Of a DNA stretch of 64,000 bases, positions 31,116 through 41,353 are shown in pieces. Positions within the stretch are counted from its first letter, which is position 1; the number at the start of each line of letters is the position of its first letter. A program made the translations under genes and the position numbers. Source of the stretch: Rhodospirillales bacterium 70-18 (GTDB taxonomy: Bacteria; Pseudomonadota; Alphaproteobacteria; Acetobacterales; Acetobacteraceae); assembly GCA_001899585.1 (NCBI GenBank), contig MKWE01000031.1:209168-273167 (forward strand), written 5' to 3'. The notes below the pieces were generated by a model. That model was given only the letters and a program-made list of their open reading frames with translations. It did no database searches and was not told the origin of the DNA.

Positions 31116-31149
31116 TGCCGCTGGCCTGGGGGGGCGGCGGAGAGGCGCA

Positions 31150-31473
31150 TCATTGGCCCTGGTCTGGTGGCGGCTCCGGTCCGCGCAGCAGGTCCGCTGC
31201 CGCGGGGCCCCCTGGGGGGCCATGCAGCACCGACCCGGATGCCGGTGGATCGCCGTGCAGCACATCGCCCACCGGGGCATCGGTGCTGCGGCATTCCGTG
31301 CCATAGGCGCCGGTCGGCGGCAGTTCGACCCCCACGCGCAACCGCGCGCCGCCCGGCGGCGTCACGATGACGGTGCCACCGACCAGCGGGCCAATCTGCG
31401 TCTCCACGCAGCCCTGCGACTGCGCCCACGCGGGCCCGGCCAACAGGCACAGCAATGCCAGCCATCGTGTCAT
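31150..31473 (-). CDS. Small exported protein of unknown function
   Basis: A 107-residue protein with a clean signal peptide, MTRWLALLCLLAGPAWAQS, cleaved after AWA. The mature part is Gly/Pro-rich and contains two Cys residues that could pair. Convergent with the dehydrogenase gene. The start was set at the signal peptide; the frame is open upstream but that part is not export-like. No family recognised. Confidence 0.6.
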   Translation of the reverse strand: MTRWLALLCLLAGPAWAQSQGCVETQIGPLVGGTVIVTPPGGARLRVGVELPPTGAYGTECRSTDAPVGDVLHGDPPASGSVLHGPPGGPAAADLLRGPEPPPDQGQ

Positions 31474-31594
31474 GCCGGCAACCCTGCCCGACATGTCTTG
31501 ACGCGTAGCTAACTTTTGACGCGAGCCTACATGCTCGACGCTGCCGCGATGCCGATTGTAGGCTGCGCCGGGCATGCGAGAGGGGAAGCCGCGA

Positions 31595-32233
31595 ATGAGC
31601 GACACCACGCCGGAGCGGCTGCGCCAGCAGGTTGCCGATGCCGGCGACCCATGGCAGCCGGACAATGTCTATTTCCAGCGCGCCGAGGCCCGGATGGACG
31701 CGCAATGGGCGGGCCTCGTCTACCCGTTCATCCGCCACTGCGATTTCAGCGATACGCTCGACCTCGCCTGCGGTCACGGCCGCAACAGCACCAAGCTGCT
31801 CGGCCTGGCGACGCGGCTGACGCTGATAGACGTGCAGCCCGGCAATATCGAGATCTGCCGCCAGCGCTTCCGCGACCACCCCAACGTCACCTGCCTTGTC
31901 GGCAATGGCTTCGGCATGCAGCCAATCCCCGATGTCAGCCTGACGCTGATCTATTGCTTCGACGCGATGGTGCACTTCTACCCCGAAGTGGTCCGCAGCT
32001 ACCTGCGGGACGCGGCGCGGGTGCTGCAACGCGGCGGACGGGCGTTCATGCACCACTCCAACTACCCGCAAACCACCATCTGGTGGTCGAACCCGCATTC
32101 ACGCAACACCATGACCCACACGCTGTTCGCCACCTACGCCGAGGAAGCCGGGCTGCTCGTGCTGCAGCAGAAGGTGTTGAACTGGGGCAGCGATGTCGAT
32201 CTGGACTGTTTGAGTCTGGTAGAGAAGATTTAG
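31595..32233 (+). CDS. Class I SAM-dependent methyltransferase
   Basis: A 212-residue methyltransferase. Motif I is DLACGHGRNS, the acidic loop after strand two is LIDVQPGN, and LIYCFDAMVHFYPE matches the motif-IV strand of Methyltransf_11/25 proteins. ATG 31595 follows GAGGGGAAG. Substrate unknown. The 121-bp upstream gap has TTGACGCG repeated twice. Its end is followed 12 bp later by a cloverleaf repeat element shared with the convergent thiC gene. Confidence 0.85.
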   Translation: MSDTTPERLRQQVADAGDPWQPDNVYFQRAEARMDAQWAGLVYPFIRHCDFSDTLDLACGHGRNSTKLLGLATRLTLIDVQPGNIEICRQRFRDHPNVTCLVGNGFGMQPIPDVSLTLIYCFDAMVHFYPEVVRSYLRDAARVLQRGGRAFMHHSNYPQTTIWWSNPHSRNTMTHTLFATYAEEAGLLVLQQKVLNWGSDVDLDCLSLVEKI

Positions 32234-32245
32234 CAAAAGAAGAGT

Positions 32246-32357
32246 CTTCTTTTTGTGAACAAAAAGAAGCAAAAAAACTTTATCCGCTGGAGACCCGGCC
32301 CGGACGGCGGGACTCCAGCGGACAAAAGTTTTTTGGTTCTTTTTTCAAAAAAGAACC
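32246..32357. repeat. Cloverleaf palindromic element, copy A (112 bp)
   Basis: Left hairpin 32246-32269 (arm CTTCTTTTTGT), central stem AAAAAACTTT-ATCCGCTGGAG (32272-32292) against CTCCAGCGGA-CAAAAGTTTTTT (32313-32334), and right hairpin 32335-32357 (arm GGTTCTTTTTT, loop C). It lies between two convergent genes, starting 6 bp past the thiC stop. On both strands the hairpins are followed by U-rich runs, so it could end transcription in both directions. Three more copies lie in the window. Confidence 0.9.
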
Positions 32358-32363
32358 CCTGCC

Positions 32364-34407
<2,044 letters not shown>

Positions 34408-34462
34408 GGATGCCATGAAGGTGTGCCCGTTGGCGGCAGGTGTCAATCAGGGGGAAGGGAAG

Positions 34463-34577
34463 GGTTCTTTTTTGAAAAAAAGAACCAAAAAACTTTTATT
34501 CGCTGGAGTCCCCCCGTCGCGGCCCGGTCTCCAGCGAACAAAGTTTTTTTGCGTCTTTTTGTTCACAAAAAGAAGAC
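34463..34577. repeat. Cloverleaf palindromic element, copy B (115 bp, inverted)
   Basis: Opposite orientation to copy A: the GGTTC hairpin comes first (34463-34486), the central stem uses TTCGCTGGAG and CTCCAGCGAA, and the GTCTTTTTGT hairpin ends it (34553-34577). Flanks GGGAAGGGAAGG and CCCTCCTGCC can close an outer stem. It starts 10 bp after the MFS stop codon when read on the minus strand and lies upstream of the thiC riboswitch. Confidence 0.9.
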
Positions 34578-34587
34578 CCTCCTGCCT

Positions 34588-35778
34588 TCACGCCGCCACC
34601 ACCCGAGGCGAGCGGATCGGCAGGTTGAACGCCGCCGCCACCAGGCCCGAGGCGGCGGTGGCCAGGAAGGCGGCGTCGTAGGTGCCGGTCCAGCCGAACA
34701 CCAGCCCGCCCATCCAGGCGCCCAGGAAGCCGCCGATCTGGTGGCTGATGAAGCACACCCCGAACAGCGCCCCGATGTCGCGCACGCCGAACCGGCTGGC
34801 GATAACCGCGTTGGTCAGCGGCACCGTGCCCAGCCACAGCAGCCCCATCACGATGGCGAACAGCGCGGTGGATAGCACGTCCTTCGGCGACAGCCAGAAC
34901 GCCAGGATGGCGGCGGCGCGCACCGTGTACAGCGCCGCCAGCACGTATTGCGGCGGCACGATCTGCCCCAGCCGCCCGCAGGCCCAACTGCCGACGATGT
35001 TCGCGCCGCCCACCAGCATCAGCGCCCAGGCGCCGGTGGAGGCCGGCATGCCGCACAGGCTCAGATAGCCCGGCAGATGGGTGGCCAGGAATGCCAGCTG
35101 GAAGCCGCAGGTGAAAAACCCCAGCGAAACCAGCACGAAATTGCGGTCCACCACCGCCAGCCGCACGGCGGCCATGGCCTTGCGCGGCGCCGGGCGCTCC
35201 AGCGCCGCCCGGTCCAGCGGCCCGCCCAGCGGCAGGGCGATCAGCAGCACGCCCGCCATCACCAGCAGCCCCAGCGCGCCGCCGCCATAGCCGATCGCCG
35301 CCGCCGCCACCGGCAGCAGCACCATCTGCCCCACCGAGCCGCCAGCGCTGGCCAGCCCGGTGGCCGAGGAGCGCCGCGCGGCTGGAAACGCCCGCGCCAC
35401 CCCGGCCAGGGAAACGCCCCAGCCCAGAAACGCCATGCCAACGCCCGTCAGCAGCCCGATCCCCAGCATCACCGACCAGCTCGCCGGCACCAGCGCCGGC
35501 AGCGCGAAGCCGGCGGCATACAGCAGCGCCCCCAGCGCCTGCACCCGCGCCGCCCCGGCCCGGTCGGCCCAGGCGCCAGCCAGCGGCTGGGCGGCGCCCC
35601 AGGACAGGTTGTGGATGGCGATCGCCAGCGCGACATCGGCCAGCGGAATGCCCATGGCCGACAACGGCACCAGGAACAGCCCGAACGCCGCCCGGGTCCC
35701 CAGTGCCACCGACAGCGTGACCGAGCCGGCGATCAGGGCGCTGGTCTGCGCCGGCGTGTTGCGGACAGTGGCGGACAT
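34588..35778 (-). CDS. MFS transporter
   Basis: A 396-residue protein with about 12 hydrophobic segments. Between segments two and three lies WADRAGAARVQALGALLYAAG, a form of the MFS A-motif (D-R-x-G). WG-SLAGVARAFPAARRSSATGLASAGGSVGQ resembles the oxalate/formate and monocarboxylate type of MFS exporters. It is a single gene followed immediately by a cloverleaf element. Substrate unknown. Confidence 0.87.
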   Translation of the reverse strand: MSATVRNTPAQTSALIAGSVTLSVALGTRAAFGLFLVPLSAMGIPLADVALAIAIHNLSWGAAQPLAGAWADRAGAARVQALGALLYAAGFALPALVPASWSVMLGIGLLTGVGMAFLGWGVSLAGVARAFPAARRSSATGLASAGGSVGQMVLLPVAAAAIGYGGGALGLLVMAGVLLIALPLGGPLDRAALERPAPRKAMAAVRLAVVDRNFVLVSLGFFTCGFQLAFLATHLPGYLSLCGMPASTGAWALMLVGGANIVGSWACGRLGQIVPPQYVLAALYTVRAAAILAFWLSPKDVLSTALFAIVMGLLWLGTVPLTNAVIASRFGVRDIGALFGVCFISHQIGGFLGAWMGGLVFGWTGTYDAAFLATAASGLVAAAFNLPIRSPRVVAA

Positions 35779-35855
35779 GCGGTCGTTCCCCGATGGGTAT
35801 GACGCGACGCTATCCGATCGCGCCGCGCCGAGGCACCCCCCGGGCGCAAACCTGC

Positions 35856-36233
35856 TCAGCGCGCCAGCATCGGCCCCAGCGGCTTGCCACCGAAGATATG
35901 GACGTGGAAATGCGGCACTTCCTGCCCCGAATCGGGGCCCATATTGGCCAAAATCCGGTATCCAGGCGTCTCCAGCTCCAGTTGCCTGGCCACCGCGCCC
36001 ACCGCGCGGAAGAACCCGGCGATCTCGCCCGCACTGCCCCGCGCCGTGAAGTCCGCCATCGAGACGTAGCGCGCCTTGGGGATCACCAGCACATGCACCG
36101 GCGCCTGTGGCGCGATGTCGTGGAAGGCCAGCGCCCAGTCGTCCTCGAACACCCGCCGACAGGGGATTTCCCCGCTCAGGATGCGGGCGAAAACGTTCTG
36201 GTCGTCATATTCGCCAAGGCCGCTGACCGGCAT
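35856..36233 (-). CDS. HIT family hydrolase
   Basis: A 125-residue histidine-triad protein with the signature HFHVHIFGG near the C-terminus, in which the middle His is the catalytic nucleophile of HINT-type AMP hydrolases. IFARILSGEIP-like and DIAPQAPVHVLVIPKA segments match the bacterial HinT subgroup. It ends the his-linked minus-strand run and follows hisE by 64 bp, a common arrangement in proteobacteria. Confidence 0.95.
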   Translation of the reverse strand: MPVSGLGEYDDQNVFARILSGEIPCRRVFEDDWALAFHDIAPQAPVHVLVIPKARYVSMADFTARGSAGEIAGFFRAVGAVARQLELETPGYRILANMGPDSGQEVPHFHVHIFGGKPLGPMLAR

Positions 36234-36297
36234 GTCATTTCCTCCGCACCGAAACCGGCCGCCATGGTGGGCGACCCGGCCCCGGGCAGCAAGACCC

Positions 36298-36843
36298 TCA
36301 GGGGATCTTGCGCGTCCCCACCCCCAGCGCCGCCGGCAGCGCCTGAGCGCGCGAGGCCTTCTCGGCGATGCCGGAAACCCCCTCGCGCCGCTGCAATTCG
36401 GCCCACACCTCGTCGGGCCGGATGCCGGCATCCACCCACAGCACCAGCAGGTGATACAGCACATCGGCACTCTCGGCGATCAGCGCATGGCGGTTGCCCG
36501 CCACCGCCTCGATCAGGCATTCGACGGCTTCCTCGCCGAATTTCTGCGCCACCTTGGCCGTCCCGCGCGACAGCAGCCGGGCCGAGTGGCTGACCGCGGG
36601 CGGCGCGTCGCGCCGGCTCAGCACCACGCCCCACAACCGGTCGAGCACCGCGGAGGAGGCGCCGATGGCCATCGGCGGCACCGGCCGGGGCGGCGGCATC
36701 TCGGGCGCGGCGCCGGTCTTGGCCTTTTTCGGCGCCGCGGTCTTTTTCTGCCCGGCCAGCTTCTTCGGCGCCGCGGCCTTCTTGGCGGCGGCCTTTTTCG
36801 GCTGGTCCTTGCCGCGCGTCTCTTTTTTCAACGATTTCGCCAT
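36298..36843 (-). CDS. hisE: Phosphoribosyl-ATP diphosphatase HisE with Lys/Ala-rich extension
   Basis: A 181-residue protein. The C-terminal 120 residues (from about 60) are HisE/MazG-like: [14 protein letters not shown] and [13 protein letters not shown] carry the acidic metal ligands for splitting PRPP-ATP to PR-AMP in the second step of histidine synthesis. The first 45 residues are a Lys/Ala/Pro tail ([13 protein letters not shown]) like a histone-H1 domain, not found in ordinary HisE. An internal ATG ([14 protein letters not shown]) would give the normal length, so the tail may be a misassigned start. HisI is not in the window. Confidence 0.9.
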   Translation of the reverse strand: MAKSLKKETRGKDQPKKAAAKKAAAPKKLAGQKKTAAPKKAKTGAAPEMPPPRPVPPMAIGASSAVLDRLWGVVLSRRDAPPAVSHSARLLSRGTAKVAQKFGEEAVECLIEAVAGNRHALIAESADVLYHLLVLWVDAGIRPDEVWAELQRREGVSGIAEKASRAQALPAALGVGTRKIP

Positions 36844-36852
36844 CGCAATCCC

Positions 36853-37641
36853 TCAGGCGGCCACAGGCGCGGGCGGCACGGCGCGCGCAAGGCGCACCGG
36901 CAGGCCCGCGTCACCCAGGGCGGCCTTGACCTGGGCGATGGTGAACGTGCCGAAATGGAAGACGCTGGCGGCCAGCAGGCCGGTGGCGCCGGCGCGGGCG
37001 CCCTCCACGAAATGCTCCAGCGTGCCGACGCCGCCGGAGGCGATCACCGGCACCCGCACCGCGCCGCACACCGCGCGCAGCAGGTCGAGGTCGAAGCCGC
37101 GCCCGGTGCCGTCGCGGTCCATGCTGGTCAGCAGGATCTCCCCCGCCCCCAGCGCCGCTACCTGGCGGCACCACGCCACGGCCTCGATGCCGGTGTCGCG
37201 CCGGCCGCCATGGGTGAACACGGACCATTGGCCGGGCGCCACCTGCTTGGCGTCCACCGCCACCACCACGCACTGGCTGCCGAACTTCTCCGCCGCCTCG
37301 CGCACCAGCTCGGGCCGGGCGACGGCGGCGGAGTTGATGCTGCACTTGTCGGCGCCGGCCAGCAGCAGCCGGCGGATATCCTCCACCGCGCGGATGCCGC
37401 CACCCACCGTCAGCGGCAGGAACACGCGCGCGGCGGTGCGGCCGACCACGTCCAGGATGGTGTCGCGGTTTTCGTGGCTGGCGGTGATGTCCAGAAAGGT
37501 CAGCTCATCGGCGCCGGCGGCGTCGTACACCGCCGCCTGCTCCACCGGGTCCCCGGCGTCGCGCAGCGAGACGAAGTTCACACCCTTCACGACGCGCCCG
37601 TCCTTCACGTCCAGGCACGGGATGACCCGCAGCTTCAGCAT
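36853..37641 (-). CDS. hisF: Imidazole glycerol phosphate synthase cyclase subunit HisF
   Basis: A 262-residue TIM barrel. Catalytic Asp11 lies in [15 protein letters not shown] and the second Asp in [22 protein letters not shown] is also typical. With HisH it makes IGP and AICAR from PRFAR and glutamine. The frame is open further upstream, but the ATG at 37641 gives the standard N-terminus. It is separated from hisA by 236 bp holding a cloverleaf element. Confidence 0.97.
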   Translation of the reverse strand: MLKLRVIPCLDVKDGRVVKGVNFVSLRDAGDPVEQAAVYDAAGADELTFLDITASHENRDTILDVVGRTAARVFLPLTVGGGIRAVEDIRRLLLAGADKCSINSAAVARPELVREAAEKFGSQCVVVAVDAKQVAPGQWSVFTHGGRRDTGIEAVAWCRQVAALGAGEILLTSMDRDGTGRGFDLDLLRAVCGAVRVPVIASGGVGTLEHFVEGARAGATGLLAASVFHFGTFTIAQVKAALGDAGLPVRLARAVPPAPVAA

Positions 37642-37743
37642 GGCGCTCCCCTTTCGGCCGGGCTGTTTGCGCGGCTTCCCCGCGGTCATGCAAGCACGGA
37701 AATTGCACGGCGGGGGAGAGTGCGCGGTGGGGGTGGGGAAGGT

Positions 37744-37871
37744 CTTCTTTTTGTGAACAAAAAGAAGCAAAAAAACTTTGTTCGATTGGGCCTGCGCGGG
37801 GGCGGCGAGCTATCCGTCCGACAATTGCCAGACGAACAAAAGTTTTTTGGTTCTTTTTTTCAAAAAAGAAC
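37744..37871. repeat. Cloverleaf palindromic element, copy C (128 bp) inside the his operon
   Basis: Same orientation as copy A: hairpin CTTCTTTTTGT at 37744-37767, conserved AAAAAAACTTTGTTCG against CGAACAAAAGTTTTTT, and hairpin GGTTC at 37849-37871. The middle of the element is longer and only its base pairs are kept. Flanks GGGGAAGG and GCCTTCC can pair. It begins 6 bp after the hisA stop codon on the minus strand, between hisA and hisF. Confidence 0.9.
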
Positions 37872-37877
37872 GCCTTC

Positions 37878-38615
37878 CTACGCCGCCAGCACCGCCAGCG
37901 CCTCAGGCAGCTTCACCCGCCCGTCATACAGCGCCCGCCCCACGATCACCCCCTCGACCGCCGTCGAACTGCCCACCGCCTGCTTCAGCGCCACCAGGTC
38001 GGCCAGCGCGCCGACCCCGCCCGAGGCGATCACCGGCGTGGAAATCCGCCCCGCCAGCCCCAGCGTCTCGTCCAGGTTCAGCCCGCCCAGCATGCCGTCG
38101 CGGCCGATATCGGTGTAGATGATCGCCGCCACCCCGGCATCCTCGAAGCGCAGCGCCAAATCCCCGGCCGCCAGCGTGGAGGTCTCGGCCCAGCCCTCGG
38201 TGGCCACCATGCCGCCGCGCGCGTCGATGCCGACGGCGATGCGGCCGGGATGGGCGCGGCAGGCTTCGGCCACCAGCGCCGGGTTCTTGGCCGCGGCGCT
38301 GCCCAGGATCACCCGGCTCACCCCCGCCGCCAGCCAGCGCTCGATGCCGGCCATGTCGCGGATGCCGCCGCCAAGCTGCACCGGCACCGTGGCGGCGGCC
38401 AGGATCGCCGCCACCGCGTCCCCGTTCACCGACTGCCCGGCGAAGGCGCCGTTGAGGTCCACTACATGCAGCCAGCGGCAGCCGCCCTCCTGCCAGGCGC
38501 GGGCCTGCGCGCCGGGGTCGTCGGAATAGACCGTGGCATCGGCCATCTCGCCGCGCCGCAGCCGCACGCAGGCGCCGTCCTTCAGGTCGATCGCCGGATA
38601 GAGCGTGAGTGCCAT
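37878..38615 (-). CDS. hisA: ProFAR isomerase HisA
   Basis: A 245-residue TIM barrel. Asp10 in [14 protein letters not shown] and the second catalytic Asp in [11 protein letters not shown] match HisA. It isomerises ProFAR to PRFAR in histidine synthesis. Its ATG overlaps the GNAT stop by one base (TGATG on the minus strand). Confidence 0.97.
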   Translation of the reverse strand: MALTLYPAIDLKDGACVRLRRGEMADATVYSDDPGAQARAWQEGGCRWLHVVDLNGAFAGQSVNGDAVAAILAAATVPVQLGGGIRDMAGIERWLAAGVSRVILGSAAAKNPALVAEACRAHPGRIAVGIDARGGMVATEGWAETSTLAAGDLALRFEDAGVAAIIYTDIGRDGMLGGLNLDETLGLAGRISTPVIASGGVGALADLVALKQAVGSSTAVEGVIVGRALYDGRVKLPEALAVLAA

Positions 38616-39193
38616 CAGCCCAGGCGCCCGCCGGCCTGCAGGATCTTGTAGAAGAACATGCCGCGGATGGTCTCGCCGCGGACCCGCGCATAGGCCGGAT
38701 GCTCGCCCCAGGCGGTGTAGCCCATGGATTTGTACAGCGCGATCGCCGCCTGCTGGGTTTCGCGCACGTCCAGATTCAGCACGTGGTAGCCCATCGCCCG
38801 CGCCGCCTCCTCCACCCGCAGGGTCAGCAGGCGGGCCAGCCCGTGGCCGCGCGCGTAGGGCGCGATGAAGGAGTGCATCAGGTGGGCGGCGAAAGCCTGC
38901 GCCTCGTTGTTGCGCGGCGGGCGGACAAGCTGGGCGGAGCCGACCACCACCCCGTCCAGCCGCGCCACGTACAGTTCGCGCTCCGGCACCAGCAGCACGC
39001 CGCGGAAATAGCGTTCCAGCGCCTGCCGGCCCGGCGGAGCGACCCAGCCGAAGCCGCCGCCGTCGATGATCGCGGCGTCGGTCGCCTCGCACAGCGCGGC
39101 CAGGTCCTCGTCGGTCAGCTCCGTCAGCCGCTCCATCTGCATGGTGTGCGGCGGCGCTTCGGGTTGGGTGGTGTCGGCTTGGGTCTCGGGCAT
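38615..39193 (-). CDS. GNAT family acetyltransferase
   Basis: A 192-residue protein with the GNAT core: the acceptor strand [17 protein letters not shown], the pyrophosphate loop [17 protein letters not shown] (R/Q-x-x-G-x-G/A form) and [21 protein letters not shown]. It lies within the his operon between hisH and hisA, overlapping hisA and only 2 bp from hisH. The substrate is unknown. The first 18 residues look disordered. Confidence 0.88.
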   Translation of the reverse strand: MPETQADTTQPEAPPHTMQMERLTELTDEDLAALCEATDAAIIDGGGFGWVAPPGRQALERYFRGVLLVPERELYVARLDGVVVGSAQLVRPPRNNEAQAFAAHLMHSFIAPYARGHGLARLLTLRVEEAARAMGYHVLNLDVRETQQAAIALYKSMGYTAWGEHPAYARVRGETIRGMFFYKILQAGGRLG

Positions 39194-39195
39194 GG

Positions 39196-39834
39196 TCAGG
39201 GGGTCCAGCGGAGGAAATTGGCGAGGATGCGCAGGCCGACGTCCTGGCTTTTCTCGACGTGGAACTGGGTGCCGGCGCGGTTGCCGCGGGCGACCATCGC
39301 CACCACCGGGCCACCATACTCCGTGGTTGCCAGAATCTGCGACGCCTCGCCACCCCGCAGCGCGTAACTGTGTACGAAATAGGCGTGATCGCCCGGCACC
39401 AGCCCGTCCAGCAGCGGATGCGCGCCGGGGGTGAAGGCCAGCTCGTTCCAGCCCATCTGCGGCAGGCGCAGCGTGTCCGGCACCTCCAGTGCCGCGATCT
39501 CGCCGGTGATCCAGCCGAAGCCCTCGGTCACCTTGTGCTCCAGCCCGCGCGCCGCCATCAGCTGCATGCCGACGCAGATGCCCAGGAAGGGCCGGCCGGC
39601 CTCGACACTGTCCAGCACCGCCGCCCGCAGGCCGGGAATCGCGGCCAGCCCGGCGGCGCAATCGGCGAAGGCGCCCTGGCCGGGCAGCACGATGCGGTCG
39701 GCCTCGGCCACCTCCACCGGGTCGGCGGTCACCCGCACCCGCGCCGCGATGCCCGAACGCTCGGCCGCAAGCTGCAGCGCGCGCGAGGCGGAGGCGAGGT
39801 TGCCGCTGCCGTAATCGACCACCACCACCCTCAT
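39196..39834 (-). CDS. hisH: Imidazole glycerol phosphate synthase glutaminase subunit HisH
   Basis: A 212-residue class I glutamine amidotransferase. The nucleophile Cys lies in [10 protein letters not shown] and the His/Glu pair in TQFHVEKSQ; the usual His-Pro-Glu here reads His-Val-Glu, a small variation. It supplies ammonia to HisF. ATG 39834 was chosen as the family start ([10 protein letters not shown]); the open frame upstream is not HisH-like. Confidence 0.96.
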   Translation of the reverse strand: MRVVVVDYGSGNLASASRALQLAAERSGIAARVRVTADPVEVAEADRIVLPGQGAFADCAAGLAAIPGLRAAVLDSVEAGRPFLGICVGMQLMAARGLEHKVTEGFGWITGEIAALEVPDTLRLPQMGWNELAFTPGAHPLLDGLVPGDHAYFVHSYALRGGEASQILATTEYGGPVVAMVARGNRAGTQFHVEKSQDVGLRILANFLRWTP

Positions 39835-39895
39835 GCGGCGGCCCTCCCGGTGCGGGCGACGGCCAGGCCAGGCGCGGGCTGCGCCGCCCGGCCCC

Positions 39896-40486
39896 TCACA
39901 ACGCCCCCTTGGTGGAGGGAATCGCGTCGCCAGCGCGCGGATCGGCCTCCACGGCCATGCGCAGGGCGCGCGCGGCCGCCTTGAAGCAGGCTTCGGCCAC
40001 ATGGTGGGCGTTGCTGCCGGCCTTCTGCGTGACATGCAGGGTGACCAGCGCGTTCATCGCGAAGGCGCGGAAGAACTCCTCGAACAGCTCGGTGTCCATC
40101 TCGCCGACCTTGGGGCGGGTGAACGCGACCGACCAGGCCAGGAAGGGCCGGCCGGAGATGTCCAGCGCCGCCTCGGCCAGCGCCTCGTCCATCGGCACCA
40201 GCGCCTGGCCGAACCGGCGGATGCCCCGCTTGTCGCCCAGCGCGCGGGCCAGCGCCTGGCCCAGCACGATGCCCACGTCCTCGGTGGTGTGGTGGAAGTC
40301 GATATGCAGGTCGCCCTTGGCGCGCACATGCAGGTCGATCAGCGCGTGGCGGGCCAGCGCGGTCAGCATATGGTCCAGGAAGCCGATGCCGGTGGCGATG
40401 TCGGCCCGCCCGGACCCGTCCAGGTCGAGCGTCAGGCTGATATCGGTTTCCGAGGTGGCGCGGGTGACGGTGGCGGTGCGGGTCAT
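39896..40486 (-). CDS. hisB: Imidazoleglycerol-phosphate dehydratase HisB
   Basis: A 196-residue monofunctional dehydratase without a phosphatase domain. The two Mn-binding signatures [10 protein letters not shown] and [14 protein letters not shown] are visible, and [17 protein letters not shown] is typical. It heads the minus-strand his group and is divergent from hslV across 178 bp. Confidence 0.97.
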   Translation of the reverse strand: MTRTATVTRATSETDISLTLDLDGSGRADIATGIGFLDHMLTALARHALIDLHVRAKGDLHIDFHHTTEDVGIVLGQALARALGDKRGIRRFGQALVPMDEALAEAALDISGRPFLAWSVAFTRPKVGEMDTELFEEFFRAFAMNALVTLHVTQKAGSNAHHVAEACFKAAARALRMAVEADPRAGDAIPSTKGAL

Positions 40487-40664
40487 GCCGGCAGCATGTA
40501 GCAAACCCCCCCGCGCGGGGGAACCGGCGGGCGCCCCGGATGTAGTCGTTTTACCGACGATTTCATTCAAGCCCTCCCCGCCCGCCGCCGCCGCAAGCCA
40601 TCCCCGCCCGCCACGCGGGCGGCCGGGCTTGTCCTGCCCGCCGACAAGGTCCATCTGCGCGGTC
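40487..40664. promoter_or_regulatory. Divergent hisB-hslV promoter region
   Basis: 178 bp between divergent genes. It contains a strong GC hairpin CCCCCCGCGCGGGGG (around 40506-40520) on the hisB side and pyrimidine-rich DNA on the hslV side. No clear sigma-32 consensus is seen for hslV. Promoter function is inferred from gene arrangement. Confidence 0.4.
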
Positions 40665-41225
40665 ATGCAAAACACATCTCACGACCCGGTGGGCTGGCAC
40701 GGCACCACCATCCTCTGCGTTCGCACCGCCAGCGGCGTCGCGATGGCCGGCGACGGCCAGGTCAGCCTCGGCCAGACCGTGGTGAAGGGCAATGCCCGCA
40801 AGGTACGCCGCATCGGCGCCGGCGGCGCGGTGCTGGCCGGTTTCGCCGGCGCCACCGCGGACGCCTTCACCTTGCTGGAACGCCTGGAAGCCAAGCTGGA
40901 GCGCTTCCCCAACCAGCTCGAACGCGCCTGCGTGGAACTGGCCAAGGACTGGCGCACCGACCGCTACCTGCGTCGGCTGGAAGCCATGATGGCCGTCGCC
41001 GACCGCGACCGCAGTTTCACCCTCACCGGCAACGGCGACGTGCTGGAACCCGAGGACGGGGTGATCGCCATCGGCTCGGGCGGCAACTACGCCCTGGCCG
41101 CGGCACGCGCCCTGCTAACCGTGGACGGCCTCTCCTCGGAGGAGATCGCCCGGCGGGCGATGCGGATCGCCGGCGATATCTGCGTCTATACCAATTACAA
41201 CGTGATCGTTGAGACGATCGTTTAG
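40665..41225 (+). CDS. hslV: ATP-dependent protease peptidase subunit HslV
   Basis: A 186-residue threonine peptidase. After removal of the 13-residue leader the mature chain would start with Thr14-Thr15-Ile ([21 protein letters not shown]), exposing the catalytic threonine. [15 protein letters not shown] is also conserved. It forms a dodecameric core capped by HslU and degrades misfolded proteins in the cytoplasm. Confidence 0.97.
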   Translation: MQNTSHDPVGWHGTTILCVRTASGVAMAGDGQVSLGQTVVKGNARKVRRIGAGGAVLAGFAGATADAFTLLERLEAKLERFPNQLERACVELAKDWRTDRYLRRLEAMMAVADRDRSFTLTGNGDVLEPEDGVIAIGSGGNYALAAARALLTVDGLSSEEIARRAMRIAGDICVYTNYNVIVETIV

Positions 41226-41255
41226 GCAAGCGCTGGGCTCTGCCCAGACCCGCCA

Positions 41256-41282
41256 GGGGCCGCGCCCCTGGACCTCGACCCT
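41256..41282. repeat. GC-rich palindrome between hslV and hslU
   Basis: CCAGGGGC-CGC-GCCCCTGG forms a perfect hairpin, with GGGCTCTGCCCAGACCC just before it. It lies in the 128-bp hslV-hslU gap. The hairpin has no U tract, so it is not a classic terminator; it may stabilise the transcript. Confidence 0.7.
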
Positions 41283-41353
41283 CAAGGGCTGGGTTCCAGG
41301 TGCCGCGCCCTGGCCGTCCTGACCTTCCGGGCCACGCCCATAGGAAAACATTG

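Noticed and set aside
32234..32363. Small gene(s) within the cloverleaf elements, since frames reading FFxKKxxKKL appear at each copy
   Set aside because: These frames come from the A/T hairpins and differ in frame and end from copy to copy; the conservation is at the level of base pairing.
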